Source: JAMXLO01 sp964427005 (GTDB taxonomy: Bacteria; Pseudomonadota; Alphaproteobacteria; Acetobacterales; Acetobacteraceae). Taken from it: 36,335 nt of DNA. Below the pieces are notes generated by a model. It was not told where the DNA came from and searched no databases. It saw only the letters and a list, made by a program, of their open reading frames with translations. The stretch is taken from contig CAYRTL010000046.1 in the NCBI GenBank assembly GCA_964427005.1, positions 1 through 36,335 on the forward strand, given 5' to 3'. Positions 1-8,268 of the stretch are shown here, piece after piece (positions within the stretch are counted from its first letter, which is position 1; each line of letters begins with the position of its first letter). The position numbers and the translations under genes were made by a program.

Positions 1-32
1 AGCCCGGCCATGACGGTGGGGGTGCATGCGGC

Positions 33-986
33 TCACCCGATCAGCTTCTTCGCCGCCTCGACCAGTTCCCTTACCGCCGCGCATGACTTGTCGAACGCCG
101 CCTTCTCTTCGGCGTTCATTGATATCTCCACAATCCGCTCGATGCCGCCCGCGCCGATCACCACCGGCACGCCGACATACAGGTCCTTCACGCCATACTC
201 GCCGTTCAGATACGCCGCGCAGGGCAGCACGCGCTTCTTGTCCTTCAGGTAGCTCTCCGCCATCGCGATGGCGCTCGCCGCCGGCGCGTAGAACGCGCTG
301 CCGCGCTCCAGCAGCTTCACGATCTCGCCGCCCCCGTCCCGCGTGCGCTGCACGATGGCGTCGATCTTCGCCTGCGTGCTCCAGCCCATCTTCACCAGGT
401 CCGGCACCGGGATGCCGGCGACTGTAGAGTAGCGCGTCAGCGGCACCATCGTGTCGCCATGGCCGCCGAGTACGAAGGCGGTGACGTCCTGCACCGACAC
501 CCCGAACTCCTGTGCGAGGAACAGGCGGAAGCGCGAGCTGTCGAGGATGCCCGCCATGCCCACCACCCGGTTGGCCGGCAGGCCGGACTTCTCCTTCATC
601 ACCCAGACCATGGCGTCGAGCGGATTGGTGATGCAGATCACGAACGCGTCGGGGCAGTTGGCCCGGATGCCGGCCGCCACCTCGGCGATCACGCCGGCGT
701 TCTTGCCGATGAGATCGTCGCGCGACATGCCTGGGGTGCGCGGAAAGCCGGCGGTGACGATGACCACATCGGCGCCCTTGATCGCTGCGTAGTCGGAGCC
801 GCCCGTCATGTGGGCATCGAAGCCCTCCACCGGGCCGGACTGCATGATGTCGAGCGCCTTGCCGGCGGCGACCCCGCCGAACACGTCGAACAGCACGACG
901 TCGCCGAGTTCCTTGAGGCCGATGAGGTGGGCGAGGGTACCGCCGATATTGCCGGCGCCGATGAGGGCGATCTTGTTGCGGGCCAT
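33..986 (-). CDS. mdh: Malate dehydrogenase (NAD-dependent)
   Basis: Oxidises malate to oxaloacetate in the TCA cycle, in the cytoplasm. The 317-residue product is full length for the LDH-like bacterial MDH family. The N-terminal Rossmann motif GAGNIGG (about residues 11-17) binds NAD. The segment GFPRTPGMSRDD carries the two substrate arginines; Arg rather than Gln after GFP argues for malate and against lactate. DSSRFR supplies the third arginine and GGHGDTMVP the catalytic histidine. The start is ATG at 986. In many alphaproteobacteria zapE lies immediately upstream and sucCD downstream. Here zapE is on the same strand but about 13.5 kb away, which suggests that the intervening block was inserted. 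Confidence 0.97.
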   Translation of the reverse strand: MARNKIALIGAGNIGGTLAHLIGLKELGDVVLFDVFGGVAAGKALDIMQSGPVEGFDAHMTGGSDYAAIKGADVVIVTAGFPRTPGMSRDDLIGKNAGVIAEVAAGIRANCPDAFVICITNPLDAMVWVMKEKSGLPANRVVGMAGILDSSRFRLFLAQEFGVSVQDVTAFVLGGHGDTMVPLTRYSTVAGIPVPDLVKMGWSTQAKIDAIVQRTRDGGGEIVKLLERGSAFYAPAASAIAMAESYLKDKKRVLPCAAYLNGEYGVKDLYVGVPVVIGAGGIERIVEISMNAEEKAAFDKSCAAVRELVEAAKKLIG

Positions 987-1625
987 GTGGTGTCCTTAGC
1001 AGCGGGCTTTGTGGGTCTCGCGGGGGTTACGCGGTGCTGCGCGCCGGGTGGCCGGCGGCCCGGGAGGCGGGTGGTTGGTAGCGCGGTTGGGGGTGGCGGG
1101 CAACGGGGGTGCGGTGGAGCAATGGGTTACGCAGCGAGGTCACTCATCCACAGAATGAGCCTCGGGAAAGCCGAAGCGGGAAACAGGCGGTGGAGCAATC
1201 TGGCATCGGCGGTAATCAGCCACTGAGATCGCGAATGCGTGCGACATCAGGTCGGTGGTGGGGTGGTGATATAACCGGCGCACGTGGTAGCCCACACCGA
1301 ACCGCGCCGCAGCGCCACGACGCGACACGCCGCCTTCAATTGCGCCGGTCACTCGCGACCGAGGTCCTGTGACAAGGTCTCGCTCTCGGCTATGGTGATT
1401 CACAACCGTCCCCCGCGTCGGGGAAGCTCAATGAAGCGGAACGGGCGGGCTCAGCTCCAGCCGGTTCAGCGTCGACTTGCCGTTCGACAGGTGCAAAGTC
1501 AAACAGTTTAGCGCTACACTCTGTCGGGACCGGGGAACTCCTCTGCTTCGCCAAAAGGCGTTGTCGCAGAAGAACTTTCGCCGATTCAGAGCCTCGGTGC
1601 ACCTACTCAGTGTGAGGAATGCGGG
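987..1625. other. Gene-poor stretch between mdh and the glycan cluster
   Basis: No intact gene is convincing here. The mdh-proximal third (about 1000-1130) is a G-rich low-complexity stretch. The middle holds a degraded transposase fragment, annotated separately. From about 1405 to 1625 no gene, clear terminator or promoter was recognised. Confidence 0.5.
1260..1403 (-). pseudogene. IS630-family transposase N-terminal remnant
   Basis: The minus-strand translation contains AIEGGVSRRGAAARFGVG (1290-1346). This closely resembles the N-terminal helix-turn-helix of IS630-type transposases (consensus like AVEAGASRRAAAERFGVS). Just upstream, a second frame reads S-Q-D-L-G-R-E, the usual SQDLRERV segment, so a frameshift lies near 1350. 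Nothing resembling the DDE catalytic domain follows. This is a short decayed piece of an insertion sequence at the edge of the accessory block. The ends of the element were not identified. Confidence 0.6.
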
Positions 1626-2327
1626 CTAGCCGTCCTTCTGAATTTGCACGATCAACGCTGGCCGATTCATTGTTTTATGCATCTCGCGCGCGCATGACAG
1701 AGACTTGATGGATGTAAGGCTGATCTGGACATCAATGCGGGACGACTTATTCCAAAGATAGAGCCTCCTGTCGGCACCGAGATTGAAATTCCACTGGTGC
1801 ATTCCGGCATAGTTCTCGAACACGGCTTCGTTTTCAAACACAAGCACGTAGATCCAGCCGCCTGGTTTACAAATGTCGATCATATTCTGCATGCAAAGCA
1901 GAGGATCATAGGCGTGATCGAGGGCATTCCCGGAATGCACGAAGTCGAAATCCCGCTCCTTGATATCATTGAGAAGCGTCTCGCCGAATCCTTTGACAAT
2001 GTTCGGAGGGTATCCGTGTTGCACAAGCAGCTCATTATATTCGTCTGCCAAAGGATCGACCCGTACCAAATGCACGGTACGTTCCGGCCAATTTGTGCCG
2101 ACAGTGCTTGCTGGGCCACTTCCCAGGTCGAGCGCCTTAATGGTTGCTCCTGCAGGAGACTTCAGCATGGCCCGAGCGGCACCGGGAAATCCGAACTCGG
2201 GTGACAGGCGAGCCTCCTTGTGGGGCCGGATACTGTCGTGGCTCATCCAATATTCCCAATGGCGCAGCTCGTGCACGATCGAATTATCCCAGATTTCTCT
2301 GGCGACCGACTTCTCATTGTCCATCAT
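1626..2327 (-). CDS. Class I SAM-dependent methyltransferase
   Basis: A 233-residue protein of the type-11-like methyltransferase fold. Motif I is ALDLGSGPAST (residues 65-75), with an acidic residue after the second strand (DP, 91-92). The segment FVHSGNALDHAYDP (129-142) is the post-motif strand and helix typical of this fold, and KPGGWIYVL follows. The substrate cannot be read from the sequence; in this setting a glycan or lipid-linked sugar is plausible. It is the last gene of a five-gene minus-strand cluster (7965 to 1626) and lies 43 bp after the preceding gene. The start is ATG at 2327, followed at once by a second ATG. There is no signal peptide, so it is cytoplasmic. Confidence 0.85.
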   Translation of the reverse strand: MMDNEKSVAREIWDNSIVHELRHWEYWMSHDSIRPHKEARLSPEFGFPGAARAMLKSPAGATIKALDLGSGPASTVGTNWPERTVHLVRVDPLADEYNELLVQHGYPPNIVKGFGETLLNDIKERDFDFVHSGNALDHAYDPLLCMQNMIDICKPGGWIYVLVFENEAVFENYAGMHQWNFNLGADRRLYLWNKSSRIDVQISLTSIKSLSCAREMHKTMNRPALIVQIQKDG

Positions 2328-2370
2328 TGCGTCCTCTCAACTTCAGCGATCATGGCGGCTCATCAATCGG

Positions 2371-3840
2371 CTACATTTGCAGGGCGCTATCCGACAGGAT
2401 CGGCATGATCAGGTCGATCTGTTCTGGCTTATCCGGGAATATCCTGAAGTCAGGTGAATGCAGGCCGAAGATATTGGTCCAGGCCGGTAGCACCGGACAT
2501 TTATCGGCGCCGCTGAGCCACATCGCCGCGAGGCGGTGGTTGCCATCGATATACTGGATACGATACTCGCCGCGATGCTCGAGATGGATGTGCTCGTCGA
2601 GTTCAGGGGCCATCGGTGTATAGCCACATTCAGTGAGCATAGGCACCGAGAGTGGATTGAAGACGACGAGCGGACCGGGAACACGCTTGGTCAAAAGAAT
2701 ATCGATCATTCGTTCCAACCGTGGGCCGAGCCTGGCAATGGCCCGCTCATCATTTTCCAGCTCATAAGTCATCCCGGCGTCATAGCGGCCCTTGGCAACC
2801 AGATCCCGTATGAAGATGAGATAGGGATTCGATTGGGTCATGCCGAGGTGCGCCATATAGTGGAGTATACCTTCGAACAACATTCGCCAATAATGATCGC
2901 TACCAAAATTCCCGTCGGTCTGGCTATTAACTAGGCGCGCTTCGTCAAGCACCGGGATCGCATGACGCAAAAGATCGATCAGATCGCTACGATCATCCGC
3001 TTCCAAGGCGGCGATCGAGCTTCGCAGTTCCGAGAATAGTGCGCGCGTTCGTCGCCTGTTGCCCATCAATGTATTGGCCCGGCGGCTCCGCTCCAGATTT
3101 AGCATACGGATATCGTGGTGGTCTGGAGGAATCGCTTCAGCGCGGTTGATGGCAACCAGTCCCGTGCTTTCCCGGTCTTTCGTGAATGCTATCTGGGCCC
3201 GGCGCCGTTCCGTCAGACGTGTGCCATGATCCGAAAAGCCGTAGACTATCCAATACGGGAAGTACAAAGCGATCGGCGGAATATAATGCTCAAACCAACC
3301 CGATTCGATTGCATGAGTTTCGAGAAGGAACATGCTTCGGACACGGCCGAGGATTTCCTCCAAATTCTGTTGAAGATAGACAAAAGCTGAATAGCAGGCG
3401 CCAATGTCAAAGTCAGCCCGGATGCAGTCGGGCCGTGTGATATCTCCCTGGCGAAGGACAACGTTGAAAGCACGGTTATATGTGCTGATGAGTCCGCCTA
3501 TCCGAACGAAGAACTCCTCATATTCAATTCCTTCGGCATATTCTGCTCCAGCCAAGGCGGCCAAGCGCGTCTTCTCGCCGCAGTTCGCGCCAAGATCAAT
3601 GAATCGCTTGCCACTCAGCGGGATGCCGGCAAACAAATCCGGGTCCGCACGACGGAAGCCCGGGGCGATATCGCCGCGAAGATCCACCGCTTGGTAGCGG
3701 TTGCCTGTCACGATCGAATTGAAACTGGAGGAACTCGTTGTGCGTATCGCCAGAGCTCTGCGGATAAGTGCCAACAATCTGGCATCGAGGTCTTGCAGCG
3801 CTTGTTCCGTCGATACGTCGTTATCAGCTTCGGCGTTCAT
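2371..3840 (-). CDS. Methyltransferase-like protein with C-terminal ParB-like domain
   Basis: The protein has 489 residues from ATG 3840, which has GGAG 8 nt upstream. A TTG at 3894 would add 18 residues and is less likely. Residues about 75-180 look like a SAM methyltransferase fold: FIDLGANCGEK (80-90) is motif I, followed by EGIEYEEFF and a DIGACYSAF strand. The middle (about 240-390) is helical and unrecognised. The C-terminus holds LVVFNPLSVPML (391-402) and YIDGNHRLAAMWLSGA (430-445). The D-G-N-H-R-L-A-A pattern matches the core of ParB/sulfiredoxin-type domains (D-G-x-H-R-x-x-A). This pairing is unusual. In a glycan cluster the C-terminal part may be an enzyme or nucleotide-binding module rather than a plasmid-partition domain. 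The function is unknown. Confidence 0.75.
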   Translation of the reverse strand: MNAEADNDVSTEQALQDLDARLLALIRRALAIRTTSSSSFNSIVTGNRYQAVDLRGDIAPGFRRADPDLFAGIPLSGKRFIDLGANCGEKTRLAALAGAEYAEGIEYEEFFVRIGGLISTYNRAFNVVLRQGDITRPDCIRADFDIGACYSAFVYLQQNLEEILGRVRSMFLLETHAIESGWFEHYIPPIALYFPYWIVYGFSDHGTRLTERRRAQIAFTKDRESTGLVAINRAEAIPPDHHDIRMLNLERSRRANTLMGNRRRTRALFSELRSSIAALEADDRSDLIDLLRHAIPVLDEARLVNSQTDGNFGSDHYWRMLFEGILHYMAHLGMTQSNPYLIFIRDLVAKGRYDAGMTYELENDERAIARLGPRLERMIDILLTKRVPGPLVVFNPLSVPMLTECGYTPMAPELDEHIHLEHRGEYRIQYIDGNHRLAAMWLSGADKCPVLPAWTNIFGLHSPDFRIFPDKPEQIDLIMPILSDSALQM

Positions 3841-3909
3841 CTGTGGGACTCCAATGCCGCATGCCACACCCAGGGCAGTCCCGGCACTATTCAACCGCCT
3901 TCCGAACCA

Positions 3910-4761
3910 TTAGCCGACGACCCGAGCAGTGAGTACAACAACCCCACCTTGCGGTAACGCGACAGGCGCGCGGACGACCGTCTTCGCATGAAGTAACACG
4001 ACCCGATCCGGACCGAACGGATAGTCTATGAAGGGCAGACGTTGACCGGCGATATCGTCAGCTCTCAGGTTGTGAGAGCCCTCGGCCACACCCAATTTGC
4101 CACGTTCCGCGCTCCAGACGGCATAAATTGGCAGAACGTCGGGCTCTAGGATGCATTTGTCGACGATGGTGACCAGGTCGTCCTGGGGGCGCACCTGGCG
4201 CTTGATGGTCTCGATCTCCCGCATTGCCCACAGGGCGAGCTGGTCCCTCACGGCGAGGGCTGGATCCTGCCGTGCTGCTTCTGTCGTTTCGCCAACGCTA
4301 CGCGGAACCCGCAGGGATCGATCGTAGATGCCCATTCTGCCGAAGAACTTGAGGAAGTCGTGATCAGCCTGTGTGAGCCAACCGCGCGCAAGCATCCATT
4401 GAAGGGATCCGGCCGAAAGCGAGGCTCCGGGACGGTCGATTGCCTCTCTCTCATTCGGTGGCTGATGAACGCCGATACTTGCGTCTCGCTGCACAAAGAT
4501 GGCATCCGAACCATCCAACCGAACGATGACGCGAGGCAGATCGGAGGTCGATCCGACATTTATCGGGAAGTGGAACCCAAGGAAGCCATCTCCCAACCCG
4601 GCATCGGCGAGATCTTGGCGGAAGACGGACACCTTGCCTGCACCAACACATTCCAGGTCGATAAAGGCGAGTACCAGCTTGTCGCGCAGCTCCTGCCCTG
4701 CCACATAAATCCAGCCCGAGATGCTGTCGTGGGTGATCGCCTCTATGCTGCCTTTCATCAT
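3910..4761 (-). CDS. Conserved hypothetical protein with beta-rich N-terminal domain
   Basis: A 283-residue protein without a signal peptide. Residues 1-85 form a beta-rich module with the pattern G-S-I-E...I-S-G-W-I-Y-V...V-F-R-Q-D-L-A-D-A-G-L-G-D-G-F-L-G-F. This is a layout often appended to glycosyltransferases and methyltransferases in alphaproteobacterial glycan clusters. The same module appears at least once, probably twice, in the first gene of this cluster (6328-7965). Residues about 100-283 are not recognised; they contain a helical stretch near 115-190 and a hydrophobic, beta-rich tail. Tandem ATG codons occur at 4761 and 4758. A 130-bp gap separates it from the glycosyltransferase gene upstream. 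I infer a role in the same surface-glycan pathway, without a specific activity. Confidence 0.7.
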   Translation of the reverse strand: MMKGSIEAITHDSISGWIYVAGQELRDKLVLAFIDLECVGAGKVSVFRQDLADAGLGDGFLGFHFPINVGSTSDLPRVIVRLDGSDAIFVQRDASIGVHQPPNEREAIDRPGASLSAGSLQWMLARGWLTQADHDFLKFFGRMGIYDRSLRVPRSVGETTEAARQDPALAVRDQLALWAMREIETIKRQVRPQDDLVTIVDKCILEPDVLPIYAVWSAERGKLGVAEGSHNLRADDIAGQRLPFIDYPFGPDRVVLLHAKTVVRAPVALPQGGVVVLTARVVG

Positions 4762-4891
4762 GGGGATATTCCAGCTGCAAGCTCGAGACCAGAGCGCCGT
4801 AAGCGAGGTCGCAGCGTTGGCATAAGCAACCCCTGTTCACCTCGGTGCTGCGCCGCACCGCTGGCCGACGGGCAAATGCATGATCGCGCGG

Positions 4892-6310
4892 TCATTGTGC
4901 TTGAACTCGGCCCTTGTCGGACGCTTGTTTTTTTCGTTTCAAAGCCATGACACGCTGTTGCCGAACCGCCTCGAGTGGAAACCGCTGGGGCCGCGCCCGA
5001 ATCGAATCTTGTGCCGTGGAGGTCAAACCCAGTTCTCGGGCCAGATCGGTCCCGGCAGCCGTCTGGTTTTTGCACGCGATCAGACTGAGGGAGGTCTGAA
5101 TGTAGCGGCGGGCCATTTCGGCGGCACCGAACGGTTGTGGAATGCCAGCCTGCAAGTGGGCGAATGTAGAACTGTGAGCGGCCTTCAACATGACCTCCAG
5201 TAGGCTCGCCGCATCGCCGTGACGGAAGTGCAGCCCTGATACCCCGTCGATTACCTTCTCGGCCATTCCACCGATGCCGGTGCAAATCACCGGGCATCCG
5301 GCGGCATAGGCTTCCTGGATGACCACGGGGGAATTTTCCCACCAGACACTCGGAACCAGGACGTAATCGCACTGGCTCATGAGCTCCAGTACCTGTCGGT
5401 TGTCGTATGGTCCGAAAAACTTAAGAAATGGCAAAGCACTGCACAGCCGGTCCAATCTGGTGGTGAATGCATCATCCAGTCCAATGAGATTGCCATGCAG
5501 GCTTATTGCGATGTTGGTGGGTCGCTGCAAACCTGCCGCGAGCAATTCAGCCGCTTGCAGCACCACATCCACGCCCTTGAAGGGATTCAGCTGCCCAAAG
5601 TATCCGAAGATGAAGTTTTGTCTCTCCGGCCGCCGTGGCGCATGGGGCTTCGAAATATCGAGCGCCAGGCCATTCTCTATGACGTGCAGCCGCTCACGCG
5701 GTAGTCCCCATGCGCAAAACCGCTCGGCGAGAAACGCGCTTGGCGCAATGAAACCTGCCATGAGCTGATAGCATCGATCGAACCTGCTGCGGCGGAGGTC
5801 GAATCTCCGTTTGCCGTAGTCGGGAAAACATCTGGCGCAACCACCCAATGTTGCTCCCTTGCATAGCAAACGTCCGGGCTCCGTGATCATCTGGCCATGA
5901 TGATGGCATATGGTCAGGTACTCGTGCAGCACGAGCACCGCGTGTCGCCGGGAAAGCGCCGTCGCGTCGCGCAGCCCATTCAAGCCGAAGTGGAGAAAAT
6001 GATGAAAGATCAGAAGCCGCGCCTTGGTCTGATCGATCACATCGCAGAGCTGCTGGGAAACGTTCGGCGCAGAAAGATGATAGAAATGGTCATACCGCTC
6101 CGGATCGTAGAATACAGCGTATTCGTCCGGCCCCAGATCAACCTTGTCTCGCTGGTCGTAGGGCACCGCGGCGATGAGTACGGCACGAATGTCAAGTTCG
6201 CGGAGCCCAGCAAATAGCGTCGCTGCTGCGATTTCCGCACCACCCTTGGAAATCGAAGGATGTGAATGTGTGATGACGGCAATCGGTGCGCAGCAAGTTA
6301 CGTCATGCAT
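4892..6310 (-). CDS. Glycosyltransferase family 4 (GT-B fold)
   Basis: Transfers a sugar from an activated donor with retention of configuration, acting at the cytoplasmic face. From ATG 6310 the protein has 472 residues. The frame stays open upstream, but that stretch overlaps the preceding gene and lacks family similarity. The N-terminal acceptor domain begins AVITHSHPSISKGGAEIAA (residues 11-29), with the GGAE loop. The C-terminal donor domain shows IFGYFGQLNPFKGVDVVL (234-251) and the E-x7-E signature in WWENSPVVIQEAYAAGCP (E325 and E333). Cysteines at C150, C158 and C161 resemble a pattern seen in several GT4 enzymes. The C-terminal tail is basic. It starts 17 bp after the stop of the gene upstream, so the two are probably co-transcribed. 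Donor and acceptor are unknown. Confidence 0.9.
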   Translation of the reverse strand: MHDVTCCAPIAVITHSHPSISKGGAEIAAATLFAGLRELDIRAVLIAAVPYDQRDKVDLGPDEYAVFYDPERYDHFYHLSAPNVSQQLCDVIDQTKARLLIFHHFLHFGLNGLRDATALSRRHAVLVLHEYLTICHHHGQMITEPGRLLCKGATLGGCARCFPDYGKRRFDLRRSRFDRCYQLMAGFIAPSAFLAERFCAWGLPRERLHVIENGLALDISKPHAPRRPERQNFIFGYFGQLNPFKGVDVVLQAAELLAAGLQRPTNIAISLHGNLIGLDDAFTTRLDRLCSALPFLKFFGPYDNRQVLELMSQCDYVLVPSVWWENSPVVIQEAYAAGCPVICTGIGGMAEKVIDGVSGLHFRHGDAASLLEVMLKAAHSSTFAHLQAGIPQPFGAAEMARRYIQTSLSLIACKNQTAAGTDLARELGLTSTAQDSIRARPQRFPLEAVRQQRVMALKRKKQASDKGRVQAQ

Positions 6311-6327
6311 GGAGATGGCCGCGGGTG

Positions 6328-7965
6328 TTATGGAGCCTTCAGGCAAAAATTGTCGGCTTCCTCGAGTAGCTGATCCGCCGGTCCGGTCCCGACACTCGAT
6401 ATGGCAACCCCTGGCAGCCAGCTCACCTTTCGCGTGAGCCCCGCAGCATGCCGCACTCCGATCGGTAGTCTGGTGCGCGACCAGACCTCGAATTCCTGCG
6501 TCAGCCAAACGAACCCTGCGAGACGGTCGTCGTTGTGCATCCGCATGGCCCTTAGACCCAGGTCGTCCGCATTCAAGGCCGCCAAGGCCCCTTTCCAAGC
6601 GGTGCGATTCGGAAATGCATTGGATGCCAGGAAGAAGAAACGCAGGCACCCCAACGATGCGAGAATATGGGGAAGTGCCCAGAATGGCTTATCTACCTGC
6701 TCGATCAGGTAAATTCCGCATTGCCGGCCCGTCCCAGACGTGACGACTTCGGCAAGCAGCGGCAATTTGGTACGATCGTGACTCCAGTCCGCGAGCAACA
6801 GCACCTGTGGTGCACGATCCGCAGCCGCCACCTGGACTGTTATTTCGTCGACCAGCAGACGAGCGTCAGAATAGCTGGCCGGAAGTGCCGCGACGATCCA
6901 GCGTGAGCTTGGCGTGCACGGCGTGATCACCGTGACCTGCCGGAGCCGGCTGACAATGTCGGCGCGCATCGCGGTGGCAAACCGGCCGAAGAATGTCTCT
7001 CTGACAAGTGCCGGATATAGACGCAAAGCCTCGCTTATCGGCACCGCATGACCCATGCGCCGCATTGCTTTCGGATCCACTCGAACATTGATCGAGTTGC
7101 CGTCGGCGAAGTGCACTTTCAGGATCGGGTTGGTCAGGTCCTCGGAGGAAACAGCACCCTCCAGCGCCACGATGAAGCCGGCGCGATCCAGCAATCGGGG
7201 GGCCTGTGGATAGGCCGCAATAAGGTCCGGCCGAGGCAGGAGCGACAGACTGCCGACGGCGGGCCGCAAGATGCGCTGTCCCAGTCGGAGAGAAAGTTCG
7301 GAAATTGGCTTGCTAGGGCTGATGACCCAGCCGCGAGCCAGGCAGCCGAAGCCCGGCAACACCAGCAGTTCGTCAACCGCAGCTTCGACTGAGAAACCGG
7401 CGGCGCTGATCGTATCCGGAGACCAACGGTTGACCCCGAGAAGCAGCGATTGCAAGGCAACCACGTGCCCGCGAGTTATTCGAACCCGCACCTCCGAAAA
7501 GCGCACCGCAACGCCCCTGTCATCCAGGTGTTCCAACGGCGACACGGTGCGGAGGAATAACTTTCCATCCGATCCACAGAAGAAGAAGGCATCAGCGACG
7601 TTATGGTCGGGGCACCAGGATGTCTGAATTACACCAATGATCGCGTTGGTGCCCGAAGGCAGGTCATCTCGGTCGTAGCAGACCATGGATATGCCGCCGA
7701 CATACTTGCATCGATCCACAATGACAACGCCAAATTCGTGACCCAGCGATTCCTGTAGCCAGCCCGTCACCCAGACATCACCATCCGGGTCAACGGATAT
7801 GGTTTCGATGTAACCGCAACAGTGTTCTGAACGCGGCTGAAGCGGCTCGTTGAGAAGCCCCTCAACGCCATCGGCCAGCGCTTTGAGCCGCATCCGCAGG
7901 TCAACACCATCCGTGCACGCGACCGCTTGGTCGTCGGTGGGTCTTGGATCAATACCGGCACGCAT
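6328..7965 (-). CDS. Large hypothetical protein with repeated beta-rich modules (glycan cluster)
   Basis: A 545-residue protein and the first gene of the five-gene cluster. The start ATG at 7965 has AGGAG 8 nt upstream. Residues about 51-150 (GYIETISVDPDG...VWVTGWL) and about 197-300 (GFGCLARGWVISPSKPISEL...RPDL...DRAGFIVALEG) look like two copies of the beta-rich module also found at the start of the 3910-4761 protein. From about 340 onward the sequence (VTVITPC..., QVLLLADWSHD, RFFFLASNAFPN) alternates strands and helices, like a Rossmann or glycosyltransferase-A-like fold, but no DxD motif is secure. No signal peptide or membrane segment is seen. A role in building or modifying a surface glycan is inferred from context only. 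Confidence 0.7.
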   Translation of the reverse strand: MRAGIDPRPTDDQAVACTDGVDLRMRLKALADGVEGLLNEPLQPRSEHCCGYIETISVDPDGDVWVTGWLQESLGHEFGVVIVDRCKYVGGISMVCYDRDDLPSGTNAIIGVIQTSWCPDHNVADAFFFCGSDGKLFLRTVSPLEHLDDRGVAVRFSEVRVRITRGHVVALQSLLLGVNRWSPDTISAAGFSVEAAVDELLVLPGFGCLARGWVISPSKPISELSLRLGQRILRPAVGSLSLLPRPDLIAAYPQAPRLLDRAGFIVALEGAVSSEDLTNPILKVHFADGNSINVRVDPKAMRRMGHAVPISEALRLYPALVRETFFGRFATAMRADIVSRLRQVTVITPCTPSSRWIVAALPASYSDARLLVDEITVQVAAADRAPQVLLLADWSHDRTKLPLLAEVVTSGTGRQCGIYLIEQVDKPFWALPHILASLGCLRFFFLASNAFPNRTAWKGALAALNADDLGLRAMRMHNDDRLAGFVWLTQEFEVWSRTRLPIGVRHAAGLTRKVSWLPGVAISSVGTGPADQLLEEADNFCLKAP

Positions 7966-8217
7966 CTTATTGGCTCCTGACTGGGGAGCGCCTCCTTGCC
8001 AACCCTTCCAAAGCCTGCCTCGCAGCCGATCACTCTTCCCGAATTTGAAGATTGTGTATGGTATGTAACTGGAAGAGCTGAATTATTGGTATAGAGGCCA
8101 GGTTACTGCCTCTGGCTTACGTGTCGGGAAAGCGGGCGGCTCGGATGGATGGTTACGGAAGCCGACGGTGGTATGCCTAAATGGGGAGCCGATGCACGGA
8201 CGAGTGCCGCCGAACCA
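7966..8217. promoter_or_regulatory. AT-rich upstream region of the glycan cluster
   Basis: About 250 bp separate the first cluster gene from the hairpin that follows the enolase-superfamily gene. The part from about 8040 to 8095 is clearly AT-richer than its surroundings and is the likeliest place for the cluster promoter on the minus strand. No convincing -35/-10 pair could be picked by eye. Confidence 0.35.
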
Positions 8218-8240
8218 TACTTGCGGCAAGGCCGCAAGTA
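8218..8240 (-). terminator. Perfect 10-bp stem-loop after the enolase-superfamily gene
   Basis: The arms at 8218-8227 and 8231-8240 are perfectly complementary over 10 bp, with a 3-nt loop. The hairpin lies 28 nt beyond the stop codon of the gene ending at 8269. No T-run follows in the direction of transcription, so it is either a factor-dependent terminator or a 3'-end-stabilising hairpin. Confidence 0.55.
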
Positions 8241-8268
8241 AGCGACTACCTCTCACATTCCACTGCGC

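Noticed and set aside
459..1226. Long plus-strand open frame opposite mdh
   Set aside because: It is antisense to a secure mdh gene and its composition reflects the complementary high-GC codon pattern.
6311..6649. N-terminal extension of the GT4 glycosyltransferase
   Set aside because: The frame is open to 6649 but overlaps the upstream gene and lacks glycosyltransferase similarity; ATG 6310 fits the family start.
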